Program-made: the position numbers and the translations under genes
From: Sporomusa acidovorans
Lineage (GTDB): Bacteria; Bacillota; Negativicutes; Sporomusales; Sporomusaceae
Strand: one strand, 5' to 3'
Length of the DNA stretch: 64,000 bases
Assembly: GCF_002257695.2 (NCBI RefSeq)
Contig: NZ_CP155571.1
The notes under the pieces: generated by a model
Told to the model about the DNA's origin: nothing
Databases searched by the model: none
Seen by the model: the letters and a program-made list of their open reading frames with translations, nothing else
Shown: one piece after another, positions 1 through 8,174 of the stretch
Layout: each line of letters begins with the position of its first letter
How positions within the stretch are numbered: the first letter of the stretch is position 1

Positions 1-806
1 ATCAGTTTTATATTAATTAAATCACAGGCCCGCATCGCCAAGAGTTGAAATACCTCATAAGGTCCAAAAGCCGATTCATCAGCCATAATGTCTGTGTCCA
101 CGTGGTCGGTAACATACTTGAGCCCTGCAAAATCATGAGCCCTTACCGGTTGCTCAATCAATTCGATATTCAGTCCCATGTCCTCAAACCGGCGGATAAT
201 CCTTACGGCCTCTTTGGGCTTCCAACCTTGATTGGCATCCAGCCGCAGCTTCACATCCTGGCCAAGAGCCTGCCGGATGGCTTTCACCCGCTCAATGTCC
301 ATCGCCACGTCAGTCCCGACTTTGAGTTTTAGGTCCGTAAAACCAGCCTGGACAGCCTCCAAAGAGTCCCGCACCATCTCGTCCGGCGCGTTCACACTGA
401 TTGTCAAGTCCGTAGTCAGCTTATTACAATAGCCCCCAAATAACTTATACAGGGGAATATTATGTAATTTGCCAAACAAATCGTAAACCGCCATGTCAAC
501 CGCCGCTTTCGCTGAATGGTTATGAAGCATGGCCGTATCAAGCGTGGCCATGATTGCCTCCATATTGTCGATCTCCATCCCGATCAGCTTTGGCCCGATT
601 GTGTCACGGATTGCCGCAATCACCGAATCCTGGCTGTCGCCGGTGATTACCGCGGTAGGCGGAGCGTTGCCATAGCCAATTTCATCTGTATCGGATATTA
701 TCTTTATGATAATATCCTCGGCGGAGTTGACTTGCCGTAAAGCCGTTTTAAACGGTTTTTTTAACGGAATACTTACTTTACCAATTTTAATCTCGCGAAT
801 TTTCAT
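1..806 (-). CDS. Dipeptide epimerase (enolase superfamily), 5' part; runs off the window
   Basis: Reading the minus strand from an ATG at 806 gives about 268 residues of an L-Ala-D/L-Glu epimerase-type enzyme of the muconate-lactonizing subgroup of the enolase superfamily. The start MKIREIKIGKVSIPLKKPFK, the KLKVG segment (catalytic Lys of the KxK motif), RLDANQGW and the later MADES metal-ligand segment are characteristic. Family enzymes are about 350-360 residues, so roughly 90 C-terminal residues lie beyond base 1. A ribosome site GAGAGGG precedes the start. Such enzymes epimerize dipeptides, often in murein peptide recycling. The exact substrate cannot be read from the sequence. Confidence 0.88.
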   Translation of the reverse strand, partial: MKIREIKIGKVSIPLKKPFKTALRQVNSAEDIIIKIISDTDEIGYGNAPPTAVITGDSQDSVIAAIRDTIGPKLIGMEIDNMEAIMATLDTAMLHNHSAKAAVDMAVYDLFGKLHNIPLYKLFGGYCNKLTTDLTISVNAPDEMVRDSLEAVQAGFTDLKLKVGTDVAMDIERVKAIRQALGQDVKLRLDANQGWKPKEAVRIIRRFEDMGLNIELIEQPVRAHDFAGLKYVTDHVDTDIMADESAFGPYEVFQLLAMRACDLINIKL

Positions 807-841
807 AGCCAAACCCTCTCTATCTTATTTTTCATTATGAT

Positions 842-897
842 TAAAAAGCCCAGCCAAAATGCCCTTCGTGGAAAGGTTCATTTCGCTGGGTTTTACT
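842..897 (-). promoter_or_regulatory. Imperfect inverted repeat upstream of the epimerase
   Basis: AAAAGCCCAGCCAAAATG and CATTTCGCTGGGTTTT form a long hairpin with a few internal mismatches, ending 35 bases upstream of the epimerase start. It could be a leader hairpin of that gene or a terminator. No riboswitch class is recognised. Confidence 0.4.
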
Positions 898-1249
898 TAC
901 GTATATGCCTGTTTATAAGCAAGGCACTTAATAAATAAAGCAGCCATATTCCATATTTTATTTCCGTATTGTCAATTCGTCACAAAATTGATAATTCCTT
1001 CCAGGCACAATCATTTTCTATAAGAAAATAGCAGTGATTATTTGCTATTGTCACTTTGCTGAATCGTACAAAATTGTTTTTGCGCATCTTTATAGGCAAC
1101 TAAGATTGCGTTTCTCCCCTTATGCAAAGGCATTCCCTTCGGCATGATTTGCTATTCGACGACAGGAGAAATTTTCCTTCCGGCGTTTAAAAAAACAGTG
1201 ACATATACCTAACCCTCAAGGTACTAAAGATTTTTACAGGCAACACAGT
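898..1249. other. Intergenic region, no gene seen
   Basis: This stretch separates the epimerase start from the 3' end of the thiamine operon. It is AT-rich and has short inverted repeats (for example AATAGCAGTGATTATTTGCTATT near 1027-1049), but no convincing coding frame. It should hold the epimerase promoter and the thiamine operon terminator, neither of which I can place securely. Confidence 0.4.
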
Positions 1250-1840
1250 TCACTTTTGTGTTGCCGCCAGTTTTTTCACCAGTGCCGCCGCACTTTTACA
1301 GGTCATGGCTGCCGACATGATGCAGAATCCCCTTGCCCCACTCGCCAGGACTTGCCCTACATTCCCGCTGTTAATGCCGCCGATGGCAAAAACCGGCAAA
1401 CAGGTTGCCTGACAAACCTGCCGTAAAAAAGACACCCCTCTGGGGGCAATTCCTTTTTTGCAATCTGTGGCAAAAATGTGCCCGGCAATGACATAGGCAG
1501 CCCCCAGCGCCTGGGCTTCTTTGGCTTCGGCAACCGAGTGGACAGATGCGCCGACCACCAGCGAATGCTGCTCTCTGTGGTAAGTGCGCAAGTCCGGCAT
1601 GGAAAGCTGCAGATGGGTAAGTCCAAGTTTTTCCGCAACGGTAACATTGCGGTGAATGATCAATTCCACTCCATACTGCCCGCAGATTTCTTGCACTTTG
1701 ACGGCTAACGACTCATAAGCCGGTACATCCAGATCTTTTTCCCGCAGCAACACGGCATAAGGCTGCGCCTGGGCCAACTGCCGCACGCGGGTTAAGAAAT
1801 CCTCCCGGCACAGCGTACGGTTTGTCACACAAATCATCAT
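1250..1840 (-). CDS. ThiE/TenI-like thiamine phosphate synthase family protein
   Basis: A 196-residue TIM-barrel protein of the ThiE/TenI family. ThiE couples HMP-pyrophosphate with thiazole phosphate; TenI aromatizes the thiazole. Visible family features are LREKDL, GASVHS, the GHIFATDCKKG phosphate/substrate loop and IGGI near the C-terminus. It is the last gene of thiS-thiF-thiG-thiH-thiE/tenI and starts 5 bases after thiH ends, so it is clearly cotranscribed. With thiG present, either a true ThiE or a TenI tautomerase fits; the sequence alone does not decide, so no symbol is given. Two tandem ATG codons exist at the start. Confidence 0.85.
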   Translation of the reverse strand: MMICVTNRTLCREDFLTRVRQLAQAQPYAVLLREKDLDVPAYESLAVKVQEICGQYGVELIIHRNVTVAEKLGLTHLQLSMPDLRTYHREQHSLVVGASVHSVAEAKEAQALGAAYVIAGHIFATDCKKGIAPRGVSFLRQVCQATCLPVFAIGGINSGNVGQVLASGARGFCIMSAAMTCKSAAALVKKLAATQK

Positions 1841-1845
1841 TGGCG

Positions 1846-2997
1846 CTATACCCTGATATAATCGTTATATACCGGTTGCAGCCCTTTGCCGACAATCATT
1901 TGATGGACTTCGTCCACACTGCGCGGATCGGCGATTTCAAATTGTTCGTCGCCTTTTTCTTCTGCCTGGTGTCCCCCAACGCCAACGCTGACGCCGGCAG
2001 AAATTTTAGTAGCTGCCATACCGATTACATGGTCCCGGAACCAGGCCCGCTCCCGGGTAGAAATCGTAATGCCCGCAAACGGCATTAACAGGCGGTAAGA
2101 GAGCATCACTTGCAATAACTGTCTTTCGTGAACATCCCTGGGATTGTTTTTTGCATTGTTGATATAGGGCCGTAACCGGGGGACAGAAAAAGAAATTTCG
2201 GCATGGGGATATTTCTGTTGCAAAAACCAGGCATGCAAGCCAACCGCCAAAGCGTCTTTCCGGAAATCATCCAACCCTAAGAGAGCACCAAAAGCTACCC
2301 CGCGCATACCGCCCCGCAAAGCCCGTTCCTGGGCATGAAACCGATAAGGAAATATCCGTTTGGGGCCACGCAAATGAACTTGCTCATATTTGTCGGTATT
2401 ATAGGTCTCCTGATACACACAAACAAAGTCGGTGCCGCATTGATGCAAATACGCATATTCGTCGGTATTTAAGGGATAGATCTCAATACCAATTGTTGAA
2501 AAATATTGTGCCGCCAACTTCACGGCCTCGCCAATATATTCCACTCCCGACTGGTAACGGGACTCACCGGTAAGCAGCAAAATTTCCTGCAGCCCGGTGG
2601 CGGCAATTGCGTTCATTTCCGCTTCCATTTCTTCTAAGGATAACTTTCCCCGCTGGATGTGGTTATGGCAGTTAAAACCGCAATAAACGCAATGATTTTC
2701 GCAGTAATTGGCAATATATAGCGGCGTAAACAGCTGAACCGAATTGCCAAAATGCTTCCTGGTTTCCGCCTGGGCTTTCGCGGCCATTATTTCCAAATAA
2801 TCCATGGCGGCCGGCGACAAAAGTGCGCCATAGTCGCTGAGGGAAAGCTGCTCTTTGCCCAGCGCCCGTTTTACATCGTCGCCGGTAATCCGCTCATAAT
2901 CATAGTCGTCCATCAGCGCTGTAACCCTTGCCAGCAAGTCTGAATCAATCGCCTCCATCCCTGCCAGATATTCCATGTGATTTTGCTGACCTGTCAT
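1846..2997 (-). CDS. thiH: 2-iminoacetate synthase ThiH
   Basis: A 383-residue radical SAM enzyme that cleaves tyrosine to dehydroglycine (2-iminoacetate) and p-cresol, supplying the C-N unit of the thiazole of thiamine under anaerobic conditions. The cluster motif ENHCVYCGFNC (CxxxCxxC) is at about residues 94-104, followed by the LTGE segment and a SFSVPRLRP stretch typical of ThiH. The start is supported by a GGAGGAGTG ribosome site. It sits 4 bases after thiG. Length matches the family. Use of ThiH rather than an oxygen-dependent glycine oxidase fits an anaerobe. Confidence 0.95.
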   Translation of the reverse strand: MTGQQNHMEYLAGMEAIDSDLLARVTALMDDYDYERITGDDVKRALGKEQLSLSDYGALLSPAAMDYLEIMAAKAQAETRKHFGNSVQLFTPLYIANYCENHCVYCGFNCHNHIQRGKLSLEEMEAEMNAIAATGLQEILLLTGESRYQSGVEYIGEAVKLAAQYFSTIGIEIYPLNTDEYAYLHQCGTDFVCVYQETYNTDKYEQVHLRGPKRIFPYRFHAQERALRGGMRGVAFGALLGLDDFRKDALAVGLHAWFLQQKYPHAEISFSVPRLRPYINNAKNNPRDVHERQLLQVMLSYRLLMPFAGITISTRERAWFRDHVIGMAATKISAGVSVGVGGHQAEEKGDEQFEIADPRSVDEVHQMIVGKGLQPVYNDYIRV

Positions 2998-3001
2998 GAT
3001 C

Positions 3002-3769
3002 TCACTCCTCCAAAAATCCTGTTAGCGGACTGGATGCTTCCGCCTTTTTATCCAAAACACGCCCCATACCTGCCAGATAAGCCCCCCGGCCAGCCTCAAC
3101 AGCCTGTTTAAAGGCTCTTGCCATTTGGGCTACATTGCCTGAGGTGGCAATGGCGGTATTGCACATTACGGCATCCACTCCCATCTCCATCGCTTCACAG
3201 GCCTGCGACGGCCGGCCGATACCCGCATCGACAATAATGGGTAAATCGATTTCATCTACGAGAATCCGGATAAACTCTTTGGTGCACAGGCCTTTATTGC
3301 TGCCAATCGGTGCCCCAAGCGGCATGACGGAAGCCGCGCCGGCATTGACTAAAGCCCGGGCCGCATTGAGGTCCGGATACATATAGGGCATGACGCTAAA
3401 GCCCTCTTTAGCCAGAATTTCCGTGGCTTTAACGGTTTCATAGTTGTCTGGCAGCAGGTATTTTGTGTCATGAATGACTTCCAGTTTAATAAAGTCCCCA
3501 CAGCCGATTTCCCGGGCCAGACGGGCAATCCGGACAGCCTCTTCGGCGTTTCTGGCACCTGAGGTGTTAGGCAAAAGGGTAATCCCCTGCGGAATATACT
3601 CTAAAATGTTCTCCTGCCCGCCGACATTGGCACGGCGCAAAGCAAGGGTCACTATTTCCACTTCCCCATGCTCAATGACCGCCCGCGTCATCTCCAGCGA
3701 AAACTTACCCGATCCCAGGATTAATCTTGACTTGAATGTATGCCCCCCGATTACTAACTGATCATTCAT
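3002..3769 (-). CDS. thiG: Thiazole synthase ThiG
   Basis: A 255-residue thiazole synthase that condenses deoxyxylulose-5-phosphate, dehydroglycine and ThiS-thiocarboxylate into the thiazole phosphate precursor. The sequence shows the family start (GGHTFKSRLILGSGKF), the NTSGARNAEEAVRIARLARE segment, KLEVI with the Schiff-base lysine region, MPLGAPIGSNKG and VDAGIGRPSQA. A GGAGGT ribosome site precedes the ATG. It lies between thiF and thiH in one operon, 13 bases after thiF. Confidence 0.96.
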   Translation of the reverse strand: MNDQLVIGGHTFKSRLILGSGKFSLEMTRAVIEHGEVEIVTLALRRANVGGQENILEYIPQGITLLPNTSGARNAEEAVRIARLAREIGCGDFIKLEVIHDTKYLLPDNYETVKATEILAKEGFSVMPYMYPDLNAARALVNAGAASVMPLGAPIGSNKGLCTKEFIRILVDEIDLPIIVDAGIGRPSQACEAMEMGVDAVMCNTAIATSGNVAQMARAFKQAVEAGRGAYLAGMGRVLDKKAEASSPLTGFLEE

Positions 3770-3782
3770 ACTAAGTACCTCC

Positions 3783-4586
3783 TTATATCTCTTCCATTCC
3801 CACTAAAAGGCGCAATACCATATTGGCCTGATGACCGGCACAAATCTGCACTCTTGGCGCCATCAGTCCTCTGCCGATTGCCGCCCCGTTTTCCAGATCC
3901 CCGCACACAAACAGCCGCGCAAGCGGTTTTGCTGTTTTAATCAAATTAGAGCTGGCATAGCCGGCCATGCCGGAAGCGGCCACAATTTTTATATCCGGGA
4001 GTTTGTCCAAAGCCGTATTCACCAGCATAGCTTTGGCATCCGGCTTGTCAAAAGCCTCACACAGAACTTCGTAATCCCCGAACAATTCAGGCACATTTTC
4101 CGCATCCACCCGTACCGTACGGGTTTCAACCTGAATAAATGGATTAATTTCTGCTAGCTGACTCTGTAGTGCCTGGGTTTTGGGCATACCCAAATGGCGA
4201 ATGTAATAGCTTTGCCGGTTCAAATTACTGGGTTCAACAATGTCAAAATCGACTAACAACAATTTGCCAACGCCGATCCGCGCCAGCATAACGGCTATAT
4301 TCGAGCCCAGTCCTCCCAAGCCCGCAATGGCGACACGGCCTTGTTTTACTTTTTTATGTACTGTGGGAGTATGCCGGGCCATCATCATGCTTTCCAATTC
4401 CTCCCGGCTAGGCATGGCGCCTTTACGAATCAGCGTTAGTGTGTCGCCCTCGGCCAGCGGATGATCGCTGTCAATCTGAAAGCCATTTAAGATGACAACA
4501 TCAGTCGCGCCGCCGAACTGTGACCTTGCTTCAAAGACGGTATGGCAGGCAAGTGCCTGCCGCCGGCCATTGATCTCTACCTGCAT
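3783..4586 (-). CDS. thiF: ThiS adenylyltransferase ThiF with N-terminal ubiquitin-like extension
   Basis: A 267-residue E1-like enzyme that adenylates the C-terminus of ThiS. After about 65 residues resembling ThiS itself but lacking a Gly-Gly tail, the nucleotide-binding GLGGLGSN motif appears, then LVDFDIVEPSNLNRQ and a C-terminal core. I chose the ATG at 4586 because GGAGG lies just upstream, formed by the Gly codons that end thiS; a longer frame to 4697 overlaps thiS and is not needed. ThiF proteins with such an N-terminal extension are known in clostridia and relatives. Confidence 0.9.
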   Translation of the reverse strand: MQVEINGRRQALACHTVFEARSQFGGATDVVILNGFQIDSDHPLAEGDTLTLIRKGAMPSREELESMMMARHTPTVHKKVKQGRVAIAGLGGLGSNIAVMLARIGVGKLLLVDFDIVEPSNLNRQSYYIRHLGMPKTQALQSQLAEINPFIQVETRTVRVDAENVPELFGDYEVLCEAFDKPDAKAMLVNTALDKLPDIKIVAASGMAGYASSNLIKTAKPLARLFVCGDLENGAAIGRGLMAPRVQICAGHQANMVLRLLVGMEEI

Positions 4587-4590
4587 GTCC

Positions 4591-4785
4591 TCAACCTCCA
4601 CCCACGAAACGAACAATTTCCAATGTATCCGCATCGGTAAGCTGCACATTTTCATAATCTTCTTTAGGAACAATCGCGCCGTTACGTTCCACGGCAATAG
4701 TCTGGCAATTAAATTGCTCTGACGTTAAAAACGCCAGTAAAGTTTGGTCTTGTTCCAGCCGAACGGTCTTACCGTTTACCTGCAT
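4591..4785 (-). CDS. thiS: Sulfur carrier protein ThiS
   Basis: A 64-residue beta-grasp sulfur carrier that starts MQVNGKTV and ends RFVGGG; the terminal Gly-Gly receives AMP and then sulfur for thiazole formation. The first ATG (4794) sits directly against the AAAGGAG ribosome site, so the ATG at 4785, ten bases further on, is the better start. It is the first gene of the operon and lies directly behind a leader hairpin. Confidence 0.93.
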   Translation of the reverse strand: MQVNGKTVRLEQDQTLLAFLTSEQFNCQTIAVERNGAIVPKEDYENVQLTDADTLEIVRFVGGG

Positions 4786-4810
4786 TGTCTTCATCTCCTT
4801 TATTTAAAAT

Positions 4811-4872
4811 AAAAAAGCACAAAATGGAAGTTGACACCCTTTTGGTGGTGTTCCCCATTTTGTGCTTTTTCT
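4811..4872 (-). terminator. Strong hairpin in the leader of the thiamine operon
   Basis: On the minus strand, 16 paired bases (AAAAAGCACAAAATGG with CCATTTTGTGCTTTTT) enclose an inner ACACC/GGTGT stem and are followed by a T-run. It has the form of an intrinsic terminator. It lies between a good promoter (4882-4910) and thiS, so it may act as an attenuator as well as ending transcripts of the upstream transporter. No TPP riboswitch core was found with it. Confidence 0.75.
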
Positions 4873-4881
4873 TTTTTTTTC

Positions 4882-4910
4882 AGTATACCATATTCCTGAT
4901 AGCGAGACAA
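4882..4910 (-). promoter_or_regulatory. Sigma-A type promoter for thiSFGH
   Basis: The minus strand reads TTGTCT, 17 bases, TATACT. Transcription would begin only a few bases before the hairpin at 4811-4872 and run into thiS. Confidence 0.65.
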
Positions 4911-4962
4911 GATTTTCCTTGTTGTCTGTGCGGAAATTTCCGGTACACGGCACCGGCATTAA

Positions 4963-5118
4963 TTATAGATAATTAAGCAGCAGCAAGGAAAACATCGCTA
5001 AAACAATGGCGTTGCATTCCAGCAGCGTTCTGACCGGCGACTTGTTTTCCGATTTCGAACGATCTTCCATCAGTTCGGTAAGGCCAAGTTTTTTTTCAGC
5101 ACTGATACTATTATCCAT
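4963..5118 (-). CDS. 51-residue protein with a C-terminal membrane segment
   Basis: A small frame too short for usual gene calls. It begins MDNSISAEKKLGLTEL, has a charged N-terminal half and ends with a hydrophobic stretch (NAIVLAMFSLLLLNYL) that could span a membrane. The ribosome site GGAGGTG is excellent and seven bases from the ATG. It lies downstream of the T-box-controlled SLC10 transporter on the same strand with no terminator between, so it is probably cotranscribed with it. I do not recognise a family. A role as a transporter accessory subunit is only a guess from position. Confidence 0.7.
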   Translation of the reverse strand: MDNSISAEKKLGLTELMEDRSKSENKSPVRTLLECNAIVLAMFSLLLLNYL

Positions 5119-5256
5119 TTACAACACCTCCAAAATTTTACATGATTCTGCAAAATTCATTGTTGTATATTGTTGAAATATAATTGCTGCAACTGTAGCT
5201 AACTTTCAACTCTAGTATAATAGCTTTTACTATAGATGAAAAGTATTTGCTATCTT

Positions 5257-6219
5257 TTATTTTATTGCCAAGACGGCATCAGCCTGGACTTTTTCCGCCG
5301 GCTTATTCCCCCAATAGCTGGCTAACAGACTGCCGGTGACATATTCCCAGACCGTCATGACGGCAGCGGGTAAGGCCGCCATCGGATCTAAATGGGCTAA
5401 CGCCAAAGCTACCGCCAGTCCTGAGTTTTCCATACCGATTTCAAAAGTAATGGCTCTTGACTTTTTCTTCGACATGCCGACCGCCCTGCCGGAAAAATAC
5501 CCCAGCAGCAATCCGGCCGTATTATGAAGCGCTACCGCTAAACATAGAATAAGTGCCATTGTCGCCATTTTTGACGCATTCAAAGCTACGACGGAAGCCA
5601 TAATGGCAATAATGAATATAACGGATACGGCCGGCACAACCTTGGTGAGTTTTTCTACCAGGTTAGGCGCCACCGTATGGAGCATAACCCCAATAGCAAC
5701 GGGAATCAGCACAATTTTTACAATATCCACAAGCAAGGCAACAATATCAATAGGAATCATCGAACCGGCCAGCAGTTGAAATATATAGGTTGTAAGCACA
5801 GGGGCCAAAATAGTATTAATGCTCGAAACTGTTACCGATAAAGCCGTATCCCCTTTGGCAATATAGGTCATAACATTGGAGCCGGTACCGCTGGGGCAGG
5901 CCCCCAAAAGAACCATACCGGCTGCCAGCGCCGGCGGCAGGCCGAGCATTTTCGCCACGCCAAACCCCACCAGGGGCATAATGAGATAACGGAAAAAGAC
6001 CCCATAAAAAACATCCTTAGGCCGGGTAAAAACAAGGCGAAAATCTTCAACCGACATGGTAAGCCCCATTCCCAGCATAATAATCCCTAAAAGATACGAA
6101 ATATACTTACCAATCGGCTTGAACGGCTCCGGATTAAAGAAGGCAATAACAGAACAAATCACCACCCATAGTGTCATATTCCGGCAAATAAACTGGGCCA
6201 CCTTTTCCAAATACTTCAT
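5257..6219 (-). CDS. SLC10/BASS family sodium-dependent transporter
   Basis: A 320-residue integral membrane protein of the bile acid:sodium symporter superfamily. About ten hydrophobic segments are visible, with the family segments GACPSGTGSNVMTYIAKGD and FEIGMENSGLAVALA that form the crossing-helix sodium and substrate sites. Bacterial and plastid relatives carry 2-oxo acids such as ketopantoate and pyruvate; the substrate here is unknown. A T-box leader immediately upstream ties expression to the charging of a tRNA, so the substrate is probably linked to an amino acid. Followed by a 51-residue peptide gene in the same direction. Confidence 0.9.
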   Translation of the reverse strand: MKYLEKVAQFICRNMTLWVVICSVIAFFNPEPFKPIGKYISYLLGIIMLGMGLTMSVEDFRLVFTRPKDVFYGVFFRYLIMPLVGFGVAKMLGLPPALAAGMVLLGACPSGTGSNVMTYIAKGDTALSVTVSSINTILAPVLTTYIFQLLAGSMIPIDIVALLVDIVKIVLIPVAIGVMLHTVAPNLVEKLTKVVPAVSVIFIIAIMASVVALNASKMATMALILCLAVALHNTAGLLLGYFSGRAVGMSKKKSRAITFEIGMENSGLAVALALAHLDPMAALPAAVMTVWEYVTGSLLASYWGNKPAEKVQADAVLAIK

Positions 6220-6240
6220 TCTCCAATAACCTCCTGAAAA

Positions 6241-6558
6241 ATAAAATAAAAAAACTCTTGCCCTTCAAGTCATAGACTTAAAGGGGCAAGAGGCAATTCT
6301 CGCGGTACCACCCTTTTTACAGATAAAAAAATATCTGCATCTCATCAGGTCTAACAACCCTAGCAGTATAACGGCTACACTCCTTACTGGAGCTGAGACC
6401 GGCGCAGCTTACTTTGCAGTTCGGCTTTGCTGTTCAGGAGTGATTTTTGTACCTTCCGCTGTTACCGGTTCGCACCTGCCACCGGCTCTCTGAAACAACA
6501 TTGAAAATACAACGTTCTCCCTCATCACATTTCTTATATGCAATTAAATTGTTAACAC
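6241..6558 (-). promoter_or_regulatory. T-box riboswitch (tRNA-sensing leader)
   Basis: The minus strand contains the invariant T-box segment AGGGTGGTACCGCG at about 6301-6314, followed by an intrinsic terminator (CTCTTGCCC.. paired with ..GGGCAAGAG, then seven T) just before the transporter. A Stem I with the k-turn-like GATGAGGGAG/CTCCTGA pair and an AG-rich apical part lies upstream. The likely specifier, in the context AAATCACTCC, is ATC, which would sense isoleucine tRNA; this codon assignment is my structural inference and is less certain than the T-box itself. Confidence 0.93.
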
Positions 6559-6564
6559 GTAATT

Positions 6565-6593
6565 ACTATACCCTGTTATTTTTCTTCTGTCAA
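6565..6593 (-). promoter_or_regulatory. Sigma-A type promoter of the T-box transcript
   Basis: The minus strand reads TTGACA, 17 bases, TATAGT, a near-consensus promoter placed where a transcript would begin shortly before T-box Stem I. Confidence 0.8.
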
Positions 6594-6676
6594 TACATTT
6601 TTACAACATTCTGTCCACTGCAACAGGAAACATGTTCTTCAGGTGCTAGTGTCACCCACTCATTGATCCGGCCTGC

Positions 6677-7303
6677 TTACTTTAACAAACTTAAAGCAAG
6701 ATTAGTATGCAAATAAATGATTTTCTCGTCTGTCGTAACATTGGATACCATAAGCTGATCGCCAATAGCCTGCCCAATGCCGGTGCTGAACAGCGACTGG
6801 GCAAACGGTTTCAAATTTATATCCACCGTATTCCCGTGCACCTTACTGTCTATATTGGCCTGAGCAAGCGGGTTACCGTAGATATCAGCCAGAAATCCCA
6901 GGCTCATTTGATTCATGAACCAGGACGCGATCGAATGGCCCAGAAGTTCTTTTTTATCAATATGCAAGGTTAAGAAAGCATTATCTTTGTCAAAATGAAA
7001 TTGTTTAACGGTGCAATGAACACGTATGGTGCCGGCATTGGCGACGGTTGTTGTCAGAACAATCTTATTGTTGGCCTGTATGGCTAGATTTGATGCCTTT
7101 ATCTTCGGATTATCGGCAATATAGGTATTGAAATAAGAATTGATAGTCTCTTCCGGTATCGCATAGATTCCTGTCTGCATATTGGAAATAGTTTGCGCTC
7201 TGAATAGTTCACCTGTCATATCGGTTGTTTCTGCCGAAACAACCATAGCAAAAGAAAAAAGCAGTAAAAAGCATAGCCAAGCTATACGTTTCAATCGAAT
7301 CAT
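6677..7303 (-). CDS. Secreted protein of unknown function
   Basis: About 208 residues beginning with a signal peptide (basic start, hydrophobic core ending FAMVVSAE, with likely cleavage after VSA). The mature part has alternating hydrophobic strands (for example NNKIVLTTTVANAGTIRVHC and ITVKQFHFDKDNAFLTLHID-like stretches) suggesting a beta-rich lipid-binding or DUF2993-like fold, but I do not recognise the family with confidence. GGAG lies immediately upstream, and a TTG nine bases downstream of it is an alternative start. It is 36 bases downstream of the DUF2284 gene on the same strand and may share its transcript. Confidence 0.7.
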   Translation of the reverse strand: MIRLKRIAWLCFLLLFSFAMVVSAETTDMTGELFRAQTISNMQTGIYAIPEETINSYFNTYIADNPKIKASNLAIQANNKIVLTTTVANAGTIRVHCTVKQFHFDKDNAFLTLHIDKKELLGHSIASWFMNQMSLGFLADIYGNPLAQANIDSKVHGNTVDINLKPFAQSLFSTGIGQAIGDQLMVSNVTTDEKIIYLHTNLALSLLK

Positions 7304-7339
7304 CTCCAAAATAATATTGATAATTTCCCAATTCGATTT

Positions 7340-7957
7340 TTACGCGATTGTCAAATTGTCCAGCAAGTTTCCTATAGAATCTTTTGTTAATAGGGCATGC
7401 ACTAATGTGTAGTATTCCGGCAAACTATGCTTTGCCCATTTTAAATCGATGTGCAGCAACTCAGACGTAATAGCTGTAAGATCAAAGCCAAAAGAATCCA
7501 GCGAATACCGCATCGTCTCCGGGTAGCGGCAAGGCAACTCATCGAACCGGCTGCAGCGCTCACATAAATGACACCCGCCTGAGGCCAAACCAACACTGCC
7601 GGGAATTTTGCGTTCCAAAGCCAAAACCGTTTCCGATAATTTGTCCTTTACTTCACGCAGCGTACAGCGGGTGATTTCTTTGACCTTGTCCGCCGTATCG
7701 GCCGCTTTAATGGTTTCTGGGTCATAGATTACCTGTACGCCGATTAGATAGATATAACGGAAAGGCAGCAAAAACTGGTTAGCGTCAAATTGCAGGGGCG
7801 GACAAGACCAACGGGTCTGATAATTATGACATTCTCGGCAAAAGGCCATAAATTTGTCCTGGTCCTGATATTTTTTAATAAATTCCGGGATGGGGACTGA
7901 GTTGACCTTTATTGCGGTATGATACACGTCAATTACCTCGCTTTTATTTTTTAGCAT
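7340..7957 (-). CDS. DUF2284-type cysteine-rich metal-binding protein
   Basis: 205 residues. Cysteine clusters CRECHNY.. WSCPP near residues 40-53 and CHLCERCSRF.. PCRYPE near 128-147 match the DUF2284 family of presumed metal- or cluster-binding proteins found mainly in anaerobes. The biochemical role of the family is not established. A strong hairpin at 8015-8056 lies upstream. The secreted protein gene follows on the same strand. Confidence 0.85.
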   Translation of the reverse strand: MLKNKSEVIDVYHTAIKVNSVPIPEFIKKYQDQDKFMAFCRECHNYQTRWSCPPLQFDANQFLLPFRYIYLIGVQVIYDPETIKAADTADKVKEITRCTLREVKDKLSETVLALERKIPGSVGLASGGCHLCERCSRFDELPCRYPETMRYSLDSFGFDLTAITSELLHIDLKWAKHSLPEYYTLVHALLTKDSIGNLLDNLTIA

Positions 7958-8014
7958 GGAAAAAATGGTTATCAGGCGATTTGAGGTTCTATCACAATAA
8001 ATTTACCATAAAAC

Positions 8015-8056
8015 GGCAAGTTCCTGCAAACATTCAGAGATTTGCAGGAACTTGCC
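8015..8056. terminator. Inverted repeat, stem of 16 bp
   Basis: GGCAAGTTCCTGCAAA and TTTGCAGGAACTTGCC pair perfectly around a ten-base loop. It lies between the DUF2284 gene and the terminator of the MFS gene. No T-run follows directly, so an operator or a degenerate terminator are both possible. Confidence 0.5.
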
Positions 8057-8096
8057 TGTTGCTTAACCGCTGCAATCAGGCACAACAGATAAGTAA

Positions 8097-8132
8097 AAAT
8101 CCCGTTTTTGTATTTCTACAAAAACGGGATTT
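8097..8132 (-). terminator. Intrinsic terminator of the MFS transporter gene
   Basis: Stem AAATCCCGTTTTTGTA with TACAAAAACGGGATTT and a TTTTT tail on the minus strand, about 40 bases after the MFS stop codon. Confidence 0.85.
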
Positions 8133-8174
8133 GGGGATATTAGTATTATCTGATATACTCCAGCCTAAGTGCCC

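Noticed and set aside
4811..5257. TPP riboswitch ahead of thiS
   Set aside because: No CTGAGA or ACCTGATCTGGATAATGCCA-like segments were found on the minus strand between the transporter and thiS.
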